From NCBI GenBank assembly GCA_902581005.1, contig CACHMT010000001.1, positions 124,001 to 188,000 of the forward strand: a stretch of DNA of 64,000 nucleotides, given 5' to 3'. Shown here piece by piece: positions 27,123 to 36,020 of this stretch; the stretch's first letter is position 1; each line of letters starts with the position of its first letter. Made by a program: the position numbers and the translations under genes. This DNA is from an uncultured Alphaproteobacteria bacterium (GTDB taxonomy: Bacteria; Pseudomonadota; Alphaproteobacteria; Rhodobacterales; Rhodobacteraceae). The notes below the pieces were generated by a model, which was not told the origin of the DNA, did not search any database, and saw only the letters and a list, made by a program, of their open reading frames with translations.

Positions 27123-27736
27123 TGCAAATGGGGGGCTTTAGAAAGAAATTTTTTAGAACAATTTTCAGTATTTCTATTATTTTCATCTTTTCAACTGATG
27201 TTGTGCTTCCCAAAAACGATACCTTAAAACTAGTTAAAGACTATCTTGGAGACATTAGGACACTTCAAGCAAGATTCTCTCAAACCGATGATATGGGAGA
27301 AATTATGACAGGTGACCTGTTCTTAAAAAAACCAGGAAAAATTCGTTTTTCGTATGATCCTCCTCATTACTTACAAATTGTTTCAAAACAACAGGCAGTA
27401 TTGATATTTGATCCCAAAAACAGCGGTAACGGTCCCCTATCATATCCCCTGTCTTATACTCCTCTGGGCTTCTTAATCGAAAATGACTTGAGCTCATTAA
27501 TAGGTGAAAATGGTGAGAGTTTTGAGCTCAATGATCTGATCTTCTTGAATATTCGAAATCCGCAATACCAACTAAGCATTGAATTCAATAAAAATCCTGT
27601 ATCCATAATTGGATGGGAATTCAAAAATCAAATGGGAGAAATGATAAGAATAAGATTAAAGGATATACGGAAAAATAATTACATATCGGATGAAATTTTT
27701 AAAACTGAAAAAGATTATGAACAATTCAAAAAATAG
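27119..27736 (+). CDS. lolA: Outer-membrane lipoprotein carrier protein LolA
   Basis: Periplasmic chaperone that ferries lipoproteins from LolCDE to the outer membrane. A basic n-region and hydrophobic stretch (residues 8-30) form a signal peptide. LRTLQARFSQ, the KKPGKIRFSYDPP segment and the YPLSYTPLGFLI region fit LolA. At 205 residues it is typical. The start codon overlaps the ftsK stop by 4 bp; ftsK-lolA-xth clustering is common in alphaproteobacteria. The convergent xth gene overlaps its 3' end by 11 bp. Confidence 0.9.
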   Translation: MMQMGGFRKKFFRTIFSISIIFIFSTDVVLPKNDTLKLVKDYLGDIRTLQARFSQTDDMGEIMTGDLFLKKPGKIRFSYDPPHYLQIVSKQQAVLIFDPKNSGNGPLSYPLSYTPLGFLIENDLSSLIGENGESFELNDLIFLNIRNPQYQLSIEFNKNPVSIIGWEFKNQMGEMIRIRLKDIRKNNYISDEIFKTEKDYEQFKK

Positions 27737-28511
27737 AAAGTATCGGAACGTGATCAGAAGGTCTTTCCCAGTCTCTAGCTTCTGAAAAAATTTGGACTTT
27801 GCTTAATTTAGATTTTAGATCTTGGCTTGCCCATATATGATCCAAGCGTCTTCCGCGATTTGAAACCTTCCAGTCTCGTGATCTATATGACCACCAGCTA
27901 TATAATTTTCCAGACGGTTTCATTTCTCTAAATGTGTCAATCCAGTTTCCACTTTTTTTTATCTCTGATAAAAGGTCTGTTTCTATTTTTGTATGTGAAA
28001 CAACGTTTAAAAGAGCTTTATGGCTCCAAACGTCATCTGGTAAAGGGGCTATATTGAAATCTCCAACGAGTATAGTTTTCTTTTTAGTCCCTTTAAAAAA
28101 TTTATTCTTAATTTCGGAGAGGAAATTTATTTTATGATCAAATTTAGGATTTAATTTTGTATCGGGTAAATCCCCACCTGCTGGAATATAAAGATTGTGC
28201 ACCTTTACACCGTCTTCAAGCTCAATTCCAATGTGTCGAGCATCGTCTTTACCACAAAAATTGAATTTCTCAATTTTCACTATTTTACGTTTTGATAAAA
28301 TTAAGACACCATTATACGACTTTTCCCCCCTAAAAGCTGCGAATTTATAACCCAACTTTTCAAAGTTTTCCAAGGGGAGCTTCTCGTCAATACATTTTGT
28401 TTCCTGGAGACAAATTATATCTGGGCAAGCCAGGTTTAAAAATCTCAACACCAGTTCTTCTCTAAGCCTGACAGAGTTTATATTCCATGATGCTACTGAA
28501 AGTGAATTCAA
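27726..28511 (-). CDS. xth: Exodeoxyribonuclease III / AP endonuclease
   Basis: Cuts DNA at abasic sites and removes 3'-blocking groups in base-excision repair. The EEP-fold motifs run in order: ASWNINSVRLR near the start, CLQETK, GDFNIAP, LDHIWAS and SDHVPI at the end. At 261 residues it is complete. The start is TTG at 28511, inside the upstream regulator gene (4-bp overlap, TTGA), so translation is probably coupled. No ATG precedes the first conserved strand. Confidence 0.95.
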   Translation of the reverse strand: MNSLSVASWNINSVRLREELVLRFLNLACPDIICLQETKCIDEKLPLENFEKLGYKFAAFRGEKSYNGVLILSKRKIVKIEKFNFCGKDDARHIGIELEDGVKVHNLYIPAGGDLPDTKLNPKFDHKINFLSEIKNKFFKGTKKKTILVGDFNIAPLPDDVWSHKALLNVVSHTKIETDLLSEIKKSGNWIDTFREMKPSGKLYSWWSYRSRDWKVSNRGRRLDHIWASQDLKSKLSKVQIFSEARDWERPSDHVPILSIF

Positions 28512-29182
28512 TTTTTCTCGCCCGTAAGTTTGTGATTTAAATAAAACCTGCCCCCTTTATTAATTATGAAATCGTTGAGAATAAGGCCTTCTTTGATTTT
28601 TTTCCTTAATCTGTAAAGGTGTGTTTCGAAAGTATGTGTTTCAATATTGGGATTTAACATCCAAACTTTTGACATTACTTCCTCTTTCGTTATTCCTCTA
28701 TCCTCAGAGTTCAGCAAAGAAACAAATATGTCACTTTCTTTTTCGGTTAACAAAACGGCCTGTTTATCTTTATAAACTAATTTTCTATCAGAAATTATGA
28801 AGCTTATATATCCAAGAACTTTGTTGTTCTCTCTTCGACTTTTAATACTTTCGAATATTGGTTGCAATGCTTCGACCAAATCAACAATCCTGAATGGCCG
28901 TTTTAGGTAGATATTACCCTTTGGCAATAAATTCAACCTCTTTTGAGTAATTAATATTTTTTCTATCCCAGTAAGTTTATTTTTTTGTATTTTTGTATTT
29001 GATAGAAACTTTTTGAATTTAGTGGAATCATAATCACTTACTAAAACATCGAGCTCTTCGATGTTTTCCAAAGTAAAATCTTTCACAACGATAGATCTCC
29101 CTTTTCTGAATTTATAATTTTCCAATAAAGTCTTTAAGCTCTCTCTAAATAACAAATTTGATGTTATAATTGCCAAATTCAC
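28508..29182 (-). CDS. Atypical response regulator with OmpR-type winged-helix output
   Basis: 224-residue protein. The C-terminal half (about 125-215) is an OmpR/PhoB DNA-binding domain: LTEKESDIFVSLL, then KEEVMSKVWMLN and THTFETHLYRLRKKI. The N-terminal half looks like a receiver but lacks the acidic cluster at the end of strand 1 (IITSN instead of DDD), although an Asp-containing LVSDYD and a KRPF motif remain. Phosphorylation control is therefore doubtful. The start is GTG at 29182 after AAGGTAAAA. It is coupled to xth by a 4-bp overlap; no kinase gene is adjacent. Related regulators sit beside xth in other Rhodobacterales (recalled). Confidence 0.8.
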   Translation of the reverse strand: MNLAIITSNLLFRESLKTLLENYKFRKGRSIVVKDFTLENIEELDVLVSDYDSTKFKKFLSNTKIQKNKLTGIEKILITQKRLNLLPKGNIYLKRPFRIVDLVEALQPIFESIKSRRENNKVLGYISFIISDRKLVYKDKQAVLLTEKESDIFVSLLNSEDRGITKEEVMSKVWMLNPNIETHTFETHLYRLRKKIKEGLILNDFIINKGGRFYLNHKLTGEKN

Positions 29183-29289
29183 GTTTTTTACCTTAAGTGA
29201 CTAAAAATTATAAGATATACATCTATTAAAAATTTCCTTAGCATCAATCTAACATAAAAATTGAAATTCTAAACCAATTGACACAATAA

Positions 29290-30384
29290 ATGTTTTTAAG
29301 CTCATCTGAAATATCTTCGAGGTTGGTATCAGATTTACGATTAGGACTGCCAATCATCTTATATGATGAAAAAACATATTTTTTAACCGCAGCGATAGAA
29401 ACATTATATTCAGAAAAACTAGATAAAATAATGGAGATTGCGGAAAACCAAAATTTTGAGATAGCTATAACTAATAGAAGAGCAAAGGTATTGAACGTTA
29501 GGATATATAATGAATCAGTTACTAGAATTTCGATAAGAGAAAAAGTAAGCATACAACTCCTTCAAGCTATCGCAGATCCTTCAAAGGATTTAGACTATCC
29601 ACTTAAGGGCCCATTCCAAAGCGAGAGAAATGGTAAATTCGACGTTGCCAGTGTATCACTATCACTTTGTAAGAAAGCAAGACTTTTGCCAGCATCAATA
29701 ATTGTAAATATACCAAAAAGCATACGGGACGAGTTGGTATCTTCCCAAATATCTGAGTCTGATATAGGTGATTTTAAGATTAAAACTGAGGAGACCAAGT
29801 TTTTGCCGAATTTGAGCTCGGCCCAATTACCTATCAGCGGACAACAAAATATAAGCCTATCTGTTTTCAGAGAAGTAACAGATATAAGTGAACATTATGC
29901 GATAGTATTTGGAAATCCAAAAATTAATCAACCTGCTTTAACACGCATACATTCGGCTTGTTTTACAGGTGATTTACTTGGCTCAGAAAAATGTGATTGT
30001 GGGGAGCAATTTAGTGTCTCAATGTCAAAAATGAGAAATGAGGGAAATGGCATTTTGTTATATTTAAACCAGGAAGGTAGAGGTATTGGCTTGGCTAACA
30101 AAATGAGAGCATATCATCTCCAAAATATTGGTTTTGATACAGTCGATGCTAATCATAGACTTGGTTTTGAAGATGACGAAAGAGACCTAGAGATTGCTGC
30201 AAAGATTTTAAAATCTTTAGGTGTAAGTGACATAAAGCTAATGACTAATAACCCCAAAAAAATCGAACTTTTAACTGATAATGGGATCACCGTTAAAGAA
30301 AGAGTTCCTTTGATAGTAAGCATGAATCCTAATAATGAAAATTACCTGAAAACAAAAGCTAAAAAAAGTGGGCACCTTTTCTAA
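29290..30384 (+). CDS. ribA: GTP cyclohydrolase II with N-terminal extension
   Basis: Opens GTP to the pyrimidine precursor of riboflavin. The catalytic domain (about 195-364) binds zinc through Cys224, Cys235 and Cys237 (CFTGDLLGSEKCDC) and has LNQEGRGIGLANKMRAY and DANHRLGFEDDERD. The first 190 residues form an extra domain with a start like RLVSDLRLGLPIIL, resembling the opening of the RibB fold but without the DDEDRE active-site motif. It is thus probably a degenerate or structural domain, as in other alphaproteobacterial RibA proteins. TTGACA at 29279-29284 is too close to the ATG to be its promoter. Confidence 0.93.
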   Translation: MFLSSSEISSRLVSDLRLGLPIILYDEKTYFLTAAIETLYSEKLDKIMEIAENQNFEIAITNRRAKVLNVRIYNESVTRISIREKVSIQLLQAIADPSKDLDYPLKGPFQSERNGKFDVASVSLSLCKKARLLPASIIVNIPKSIRDELVSSQISESDIGDFKIKTEETKFLPNLSSAQLPISGQQNISLSVFREVTDISEHYAIVFGNPKINQPALTRIHSACFTGDLLGSEKCDCGEQFSVSMSKMRNEGNGILLYLNQEGRGIGLANKMRAYHLQNIGFDTVDANHRLGFEDDERDLEIAAKILKSLGVSDIKLMTNNPKKIELLTDNGITVKERVPLIVSMNPNNENYLKTKAKKSGHLF

Positions 30385-30386
30385 CC

Positions 30387-31058
30387 TTACTGCCTTAAAC
30401 CAAAAATAGCCGTGCCGACACGTACAAATGTTGCACCACAGTTTATAGCTGCCATGTAATCTGAACTCATACCCATTGATAATTCTAGAAGACCATTTTC
30501 ATCAGCTAACTTTTTCAGAAGCTTAAAATGTGTTTCTGGTGCTTCGTTAATGGGTGGGATACACATTAAACCTATAATGTTTAGATCCATAAACTTTTGG
30601 ATTGTATTCATAAACTCATTTAGCTTTTCAGGCTCAATACCGGCTTTTTGTTGCTCTAAACCTGTATTAACTTGAATAAAAATTTTTGGACAGAATCCTT
30701 TTTTTTGAGCTTCGTCTGATATCTTCTCGGCTAATGAGTTTCTATCTAAGCTGTGTATATAATCAAATAAGCCGAACACCTTTTTCACTTTATTTGACTG
30801 TAATGGACCTAAGAGGTGCAAATTTATGACGTTATTTTCCTTTTTTAATTCCTGCCACTTGAAAACTGCTTCTTGAACTTTATTTTCACCAAAGTGAGAA
30901 TGGCCCTCGTCTATAACAGGTTTTATTTGATCCATGGGCTTTGTTTTGGATACAGCAATCAGGTTAACAGAGCCTTTTTTTCGACCTGCTTCGATTTCCT
31001 GTGATGCGATTTGGTTATTAATTATTTCTAATTTACTTATTTGTGTCACTGAATTCAT
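30387..31058 (-). CDS. YggS/PLPBP-family pyridoxal-phosphate homeostasis protein
   Basis: PLP-binding protein that buffers vitamin B6 and affects amino- and keto-acid balance; no catalytic reaction is established. The Schiff-base lysine is Lys38 in AVSKTK, and HFGENKVQEA, HLLGPLQSNK and the MGMSSDYMAAI phosphate-binding segment are all typical. The ATG at 31058 gives 223 residues, the family length; longer upstream readings lie inside the matB gene and lack homology. It overlaps the 3' end of matB by 26 bp, suggesting coupled expression, and converges on ribA. Confidence 0.93.
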   Translation of the reverse strand: MNSVTQISKLEIINNQIASQEIEAGRKKGSVNLIAVSKTKPMDQIKPVIDEGHSHFGENKVQEAVFKWQELKKENNVINLHLLGPLQSNKVKKVFGLFDYIHSLDRNSLAEKISDEAQKKGFCPKIFIQVNTGLEQQKAGIEPEKLNEFMNTIQKFMDLNIIGLMCIPPINEAPETHFKLLKKLADENGLLELSMGMSSDYMAAINCGATFVRVGTAIFGLRQ

Positions 31059-32556
31059 CCCTGTATATATCCCTGAGCACATTTTTCTGTACTTTTCCCA
31101 TTGAGTTTCTTGGCAATTCTTTAATAACATGTATTTTTTTTGGCAACTTAAAAGCAGCCAGGTTTTTTCGAAGAGTTTCATTGAGAATATCGATGTTAAT
31201 GCTATGTCCTTTTTTCTTAACTATTATTGCTAAAATACCTTCACCAAAGTCTGGATGTGACACTCCAACAACCGCAGACTCTTCAACGTTATTATCCCGG
31301 TCGATAACTGTCTCGATTTCTTTTGGATAAACATTTAAACCTCCTGTAATTATGAGGTCCTTATTTCTTCCCACTATTGTGAGGTAGTTATCTTGATCTA
31401 AGAAACCCATATCACCAGTAATAAAATAACCGTCGTCTCTAAATTCACATTTTGTTTTCTCTGGTTTTTTCCAGTACCCCTTGAATACATTAGGGCCTTT
31501 TACCTCCACAACGCCTATATCCCCATTTTTTTTAAATTCGTCTTCAATCTCCAAGTCTGCTATTCTTATCTCAACATCTTCAAGAACGATGCCGACAGTC
31601 CCTGCTTTTCTTTCACCAATATATGGATTTGAAGTTATCATGTTTGTTTCTGTCATTCCGTACCGTTCTAAAATTTTATGCCCAGTACGATTCTCAAATT
31701 CTTTGTGCGTTTCTGTCAATAAAGGCGCACTTCCCGAAATAAAAAGGCGTATGTTTTTAGTTATTTCCTTATTAAATTTTATATTTGCTAACAATCGAGT
31801 GTAGAATGTTGGAACTCCCATCATTACCGTTGTTGAGGTAAGATTTAATATAATGTCATCTACATCAAACTTTTTAAGAAATCGAATTTGACTACCTGAA
31901 ACTAAGGCAATATTTGTTGCTACAAAAAGACCATGTGTATGGTAAATGGGTAGAGCATGTAACAATATATCTGAAGGAGTAAATTCCCACGCCTTTGAGA
32001 GGGTTAGGGCGTTTGAAAGCAAGTTTTTTTGAGAGAGCATAGCGCCCTTCGATTGACCAGTCGTTCCTGAGGTGTAAAGAATTGCTGCTGTATCATCTTC
32101 ATCTAGTCCTTCAATAAACTCTAGAGGTTCATTTTCATTAAAATTTGAAAAAAAACTTCCTTTATAATCAGCATCTATTGTTTCTATATTGAAGCTTCTT
32201 TGTCTTTCTAATGAATCCAATTCCTTCAGCATTTTTGTAGTGGTTATAAAAATTTTACATTCGCTATCATTTAGGAAATATTTAACTTCAATCCCCGTAT
32301 AGTCCGTATTTAAAGGTATAAATATTATACCTAGTTGAACACAGGCACCGTAAATTGTAAAAACGTGATGAGATTTTTCTATTTGAAGAACTAAACAGTC
32401 CCCCTTTTCCAAACCAAACTTCTTTAGACAATTTGCCGTACACTTTATTTCATTTAGAAATTTATCGTATGTAAGCGTCTTATTCAGGTCAGTAAAACTT
32501 AGAAAAATTTTTGAACCTTGGTTCTTCGTAAACAACTGTTCGAATAGCGGGTTCAT
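31033..32556 (-). CDS. matB: Malonyl-CoA synthetase (acyl-AMP ligase family)
   Basis: ATP-dependent activation of malonate to malonyl-CoA. The adenylate-forming signatures are present: AAILYTSGTTGQSKGAM (P-loop), RYGMTETNM, and the hinge YLTIVGRNKDLIITGG with the late Lys in NSMGKVQKN. The MTETNMITSNPYIGERKAGTVG segment is close to known MatB proteins, which favours malonate over other acids. At 507 residues it is typical. There is no malonyl-CoA decarboxylase or malonate transporter nearby. It overlaps yggS by 26 bp and starts 3 bp after the flavin oxidoreductase stop. Confidence 0.87.
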   Translation of the reverse strand: MNPLFEQLFTKNQGSKIFLSFTDLNKTLTYDKFLNEIKCTANCLKKFGLEKGDCLVLQIEKSHHVFTIYGACVQLGIIFIPLNTDYTGIEVKYFLNDSECKIFITTTKMLKELDSLERQRSFNIETIDADYKGSFFSNFNENEPLEFIEGLDEDDTAAILYTSGTTGQSKGAMLSQKNLLSNALTLSKAWEFTPSDILLHALPIYHTHGLFVATNIALVSGSQIRFLKKFDVDDIILNLTSTTVMMGVPTFYTRLLANIKFNKEITKNIRLFISGSAPLLTETHKEFENRTGHKILERYGMTETNMITSNPYIGERKAGTVGIVLEDVEIRIADLEIEDEFKKNGDIGVVEVKGPNVFKGYWKKPEKTKCEFRDDGYFITGDMGFLDQDNYLTIVGRNKDLIITGGLNVYPKEIETVIDRDNNVEESAVVGVSHPDFGEGILAIIVKKKGHSINIDILNETLRKNLAAFKLPKKIHVIKELPRNSMGKVQKNVLRDIYRDEFSDTNK

Positions 32557-32559
32557 AGG

Positions 32560-33693
32560 TTAGGGCTTCTCATTGATGTCGCTCAATGCTGACTTCCACT
32601 TACTTAGCCACCAGCGATACTGCTGTGGCCATTCCTTGAAGTCCTTATTTTGATTTGCGATTTCTCTTGCCTGATTTGTCCAAAACGGATTAAAAAGATG
32701 CTGTCTTCCCAAAGCGATCAAATCTGCTTTTTCTTCTCGTAAGATGGTATTTGCAAAATCATAGGTTCTAATCAACCCCACAGCTTGTGTCTTAATACCT
32801 ACCTCTTTCTTAATTTTTGCTGCAAAGGGAACTTGGAAACCAGACTTTCTTTTTTGCCCAGAAGCGGTTGCCCCTTTAGAGGAATTGCCACCTGAAGAGC
32901 AGTCGACAACATCTACTCCCTTTTCCTTTAAAAGATGGCAAAAATTAATGCTATCTTCGATAGTCCATCCTCCATCTAATCCATCTTCAGCAGATATACG
33001 AACAAAAAGAGGAACGTTTTCTCCTATTGTTTCTCTAACTTTTTTAACCACTTCCAAAGGAAAACGCATTCTGTTCTCTATTGACCCACCATACTCGTCA
33101 TTTCTTGAATTAGATAATGGAGACAGAAAGCTATGAAGAAGGTATCCATGTGCCATATGAATTTCTATAACCTCAAACCCTGCCTCTATCGACCTCTCAG
33201 ATGCCTTTACAAATGCGTCTCTAACTTCACCCAACTCTTTTCTTTCCATTTTTCTTGGCTTTAACCATCCCTCATCTAAAGGCCGATCCATAGGCGCAAT
33301 TGGTTCCCATATAATATCACCTCTATCAGTGTCGATCGTTGTTTGCGGACCGTTGCCATGCCACGGTCTTTGCATGCTCGCTTTTTGTCCTGCATGACCT
33401 AATTGGATGGCTGGAATTGATCCTAATACCTTAATCGATTGAGTAATTTCTTTTAATCCTTTTATTTGCTTATCATCCCAAATGCCTAAGCACCCATTAG
33501 TTATTCGTCCTTGAGCAGTAACTCCTGTAGCTTCAAGAAAAATGAGGCCCGCTCCACCCATAGCGAGTTGGCCGTAATGTGTTTTATGGTGCGTTTGAAT
33601 GTAACCGTCTTTAGCCGAATATTGGCACATTGGAGACACAACCACACGATTTTTAAGGTTTACATCACGTATCTTTAAATTTTCAAAAAGCAT
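32560..33693 (-). CDS. Old-yellow-enzyme-family NADH:flavin oxidoreductase
   Basis: FMN-dependent ene-reductase-type enzyme, substrate unknown. The N-terminal VVSPMCQYSAKDG is the YqjM/NamA-type motif, including a flavin-facing Cys (Cys23 by count). QLGHAGQKAS and the EIHMAHGYLLHSFLSPLSN segment, with the substrate-binding His pair region, follow; ALGRQHLFNP is the late FMN phosphate motif. At 377 residues it is the single-domain form. A good ribosome site (GGAGA) precedes the ATG. It shares the leftward unit with matB (3-bp gap). Confidence 0.92.
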   Translation of the reverse strand: MLFENLKIRDVNLKNRVVVSPMCQYSAKDGYIQTHHKTHYGQLAMGGAGLIFLEATGVTAQGRITNGCLGIWDDKQIKGLKEITQSIKVLGSIPAIQLGHAGQKASMQRPWHGNGPQTTIDTDRGDIIWEPIAPMDRPLDEGWLKPRKMERKELGEVRDAFVKASERSIEAGFEVIEIHMAHGYLLHSFLSPLSNSRNDEYGGSIENRMRFPLEVVKKVRETIGENVPLFVRISAEDGLDGGWTIEDSINFCHLLKEKGVDVVDCSSGGNSSKGATASGQKRKSGFQVPFAAKIKKEVGIKTQAVGLIRTYDFANTILREEKADLIALGRQHLFNPFWTNQAREIANQNKDFKEWPQQYRWWLSKWKSALSDINEKP

Positions 33694-33722
33694 TTGCTCT
33701 CCTTATCTTTGTATCAAATAAT

Positions 33723-34640
33723 TTATTCTCTTTTTAAGACAATTAATAGTATTCCAGGTGTGATCATAAATAGGCTCAACCATCCAGAAAGTCCTAAAAG
33801 TTCGCCGAGTATCAGTAACCCTAAAACCGACCCAATTGGTGGAACAGAGGATAATATAGCTGATATTGAAGCAGATCCGATTTTTTGTGAGGCATAGGTT
33901 ATAAAAAATATTCCTATAAGATTAGGAACAAAACCTTGATATATCATTTGTAGCACTAATATTTCGTTTGGTACTTCCGCCAAACCCTTAGGAAGAAATA
34001 TGAAGTAAATGGGGAGATACAAGATTGCATTTATCACCGATCCACAAAAGAGCAATTGGGTCATTGTAACATTCCACAACCTACTTAAAACAACGTAAAT
34101 AGAAAAAAATATCGCTCCTATGATAAAAAATATATCTCCAATCCAGGTATTTGAAAAATTCAGTTCTAATCCATCATAAACAGCTAGACAAGCTCCGAAC
34201 AAAATTATTGCCGCTCCAACCATTTGCTGAATGAATATTTTTTGTTTCAGAAGAAAAAATCCAAATATCAAGGTAAAGAACGGCATGAGTCCGTTCATAA
34301 ATATGCCTCCGTGAGACGCTGGTGCATAAATAAACCCACTAAAAACGCAAAGAATGTAAATTGGTCCAAGTAAAAAAGTAATTACTATTACTCTTAGAAA
34401 ACTCATGGTTTGCCAGGGTTTAAAATATAATACAACGGGTAATGCTATTAATGAAGACAACCCATAACGAAATGCTGCGAAATCGTAAATAGTTAAAGTG
34501 GAACTAACGCCAGATCTTGTAACTACCAACCAAAATGACCAGATAAAAACAACTGAGATACCAGCAATTAACCCTAACAAATATTCGCCTTTGATGTTGA
34601 TCGAAGGTTTAACTATCAAAATAAACTCTTTCTTAAACAA
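33723..34640 (-). CDS. EamA/RhaT-family DMT transporter
   Basis: Predicted ten-helix inner-membrane carrier built from two EamA repeats, about 5 helices each. Substrates of this family range over amino acids, nucleosides and metabolites, and cannot be told here. Small-residue-rich helices such as SASISAILSSVPPIGSVLGLLILGE, near the C-terminus, are typical. No ATG exists at the 5' end: the frame starts with TTG at 34640 (or an inner TTG seven codons on), so the exact start is uncertain. It is 29 bp upstream of the OYE gene and may be co-transcribed. Confidence 0.85.
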   Translation of the reverse strand: MFKKEFILIVKPSINIKGEYLLGLIAGISVVFIWSFWLVVTRSGVSSTLTIYDFAAFRYGLSSLIALPVVLYFKPWQTMSFLRVIVITFLLGPIYILCVFSGFIYAPASHGGIFMNGLMPFFTLIFGFFLLKQKIFIQQMVGAAIILFGACLAVYDGLELNFSNTWIGDIFFIIGAIFFSIYVVLSRLWNVTMTQLLFCGSVINAILYLPIYFIFLPKGLAEVPNEILVLQMIYQGFVPNLIGIFFITYASQKIGSASISAILSSVPPIGSVLGLLILGELLGLSGWLSLFMITPGILLIVLKRE

Positions 34641-34784
34641 ACTTTACTGCAGTTACTTGACTGTCTTACTTTTAACTGAAAAGCAACTAAAAATTATTAT
34701 TTTAAAAGCATATCATTTTGCCTATACTCATTTTTTGAAAAGAGATTCTTTTTTTGCAAAAAAGAACAAACTTGGGAGAAAGAA

Positions 34785-35960
34785 ATGAAAAAAATTTTTG
34801 CAACACTCCTGGCTTTATGTCTTTTAAATACAGCGTCTTTCTCTGACGTCAAATTGGGCATAATACTAGGTTTCACTGGACCTATTGAAAGTCTCACCCC
34901 AGACATGGCAGCTGGTGCTGAGCTAGCAATAGATGAAGTTAACAAAGCCGGAAATTTCTCTATGGGGAAAGTTTCTGGGGTAAGAGCCGACTCTACCTGC
35001 ATAGATTCTTCAGCTGCCACGGCTGCTGCAGAAAGATTAATTACTTCAGATAAAGTTAATGGGATTATGGGAGCTGACTGCTCCGGCGTTACAACTGCTA
35101 TTCTTCAGCAAGTAGCGATGGCCAATGGTGTTGTTATGATATCACCGTCAGCTACGTCTCCTGCTCTTTCAACTGTCGAAGATAATAATCTTTTCTTCAG
35201 AACTGCTCCTTCTGATGCTAGACAAGGTCAAGTTGTCGCCGACATATTGAAGGAAAAAGGCTTGAAAAAAGTAGCTATTTCTTATGTAAATAACGATTAT
35301 GGAAAAGGTTTAGCGGCAAGTATTGAAGAAAATCACAAGGCTGCTGGGGGGACAGTAACAATCAGTGCTCCACATGAGGATGATAAAGGTGATTATAGTG
35401 CTGAAGTTGGCGCCCTTGCCCAGGCAGGTGGAGATATTTTAATCGTCGCCGGTTATTTAAACTCTGGAGGAAAAGGTATTATTCAGGCCTCTCTTGACTC
35501 TGGAGCTTTTGATCTGTTCTTTCTACCAGATGGTATGATTGGAGAGTCATTACCTAAAGATATTGGTTCTGGTTTAAACGGATCTATCGGCACAGTCCCT
35601 GGAACAGATAGCCCAGGCGCTGCTAAATTTGGTGACATGGCAACCGCTGCCGGTTTCAAGAGTGGCCCATTTGCAATGGAGTCATATGATGCCGCTGCAT
35701 TGATGCTACTAGCAATGGAGGCTGCTAAGTCTTCAGACAGCCAAGCCTACAAAGGAAAAATTATGGATATCGCCAACGCTCCAGGCGAAAAAATATTTCC
35801 TGGCGATTTGAAAAAAGCTCTTAAACTAATTAGCGAAGGAAAGGACGTCGATTACGTCGGAGCCTCTGCTGTTGAGTTAATTGGCGGCGGTGAAAGCGCC
35901 GGAAACTATGCTCAAATCGAAGTTAAGAGTGGAGTAAACGAAACTGTAGCTTACAGATAA
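34785..35960 (+). CDS. Branched-chain-amino-acid-type ABC transporter substrate-binding protein
   Basis: Periplasmic binding protein of a HAAT-type importer. Residues 1-20 form a signal peptide ending near SFSD. The mature part (LGIILGFTGPIESLTPDMAAGAELAIDEVN) is a Peripla_BP_6 / LivK-like fold of two lobes, with the VAISYVNNDYGKGLA hinge-region segment. The 391-residue length is usual. The actual ligand (leucine-type amino acid, amide, or other compound) is not readable. GGGAGAAAG precedes the ATG; TTCTTTTTT and AAAAAAGAA form a 9-bp inverted repeat at 34746-34766 just upstream. It is first in a five-gene importer cluster. Confidence 0.93.
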   Translation: MKKIFATLLALCLLNTASFSDVKLGIILGFTGPIESLTPDMAAGAELAIDEVNKAGNFSMGKVSGVRADSTCIDSSAATAAAERLITSDKVNGIMGADCSGVTTAILQQVAMANGVVMISPSATSPALSTVEDNNLFFRTAPSDARQGQVVADILKEKGLKKVAISYVNNDYGKGLAASIEENHKAAGGTVTISAPHEDDKGDYSAEVGALAQAGGDILIVAGYLNSGGKGIIQASLDSGAFDLFFLPDGMIGESLPKDIGSGLNGSIGTVPGTDSPGAAKFGDMATAAGFKSGPFAMESYDAAALMLLAMEAAKSSDSQAYKGKIMDIANAPGEKIFPGDLKKALKLISEGKDVDYVGASAVELIGGGESAGNYAQIEVKSGVNETVAYR

Positions 35961-35975
35961 GTTGATATCAACGAG

Positions 35976-36015
35976 CAATGCCCTAGCCTTTTGAAAAGCT
36001 GGGGCATTGTTTTTA
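35976..36015 (+). terminator. Intrinsic terminator between binding-protein gene and transporter genes
   Basis: CAATGCCC (35976-35983) pairs perfectly with GGGCATTG (36002-36009); the stem extends inward through TAGC with GCTG, and a T-run follows (36010-36014). The hairpin lies 16 bp after the binding-protein stop and ends just before the ATP-binding-protein ATG at 36021. A partial terminator here would make far more binding protein than membrane and ATPase subunits. Confidence 0.8.
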
Positions 36016-36020
36016 GAAAT

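Noticed and set aside
29279-29284. Perfect TTGACA before ribA
   Set aside because: It lies 5 bp from the start codon, so a promoter using it would begin inside the gene.
31059-31181. N-terminal extension of the YggS-type gene
   Set aside because: The extra residues lie antiparallel to nothing but inside the matB coding region in another frame and match no family sequence; family length fits the ATG at 31058.
34746-34766. 9-bp inverted repeat TTCTTTTTT / AAAAAAGAA upstream of the ABC binding-protein gene as an operator
   Set aside because: Almost entirely A/T homopolymer; mentioned with the gene but not supported as a separate regulatory site.
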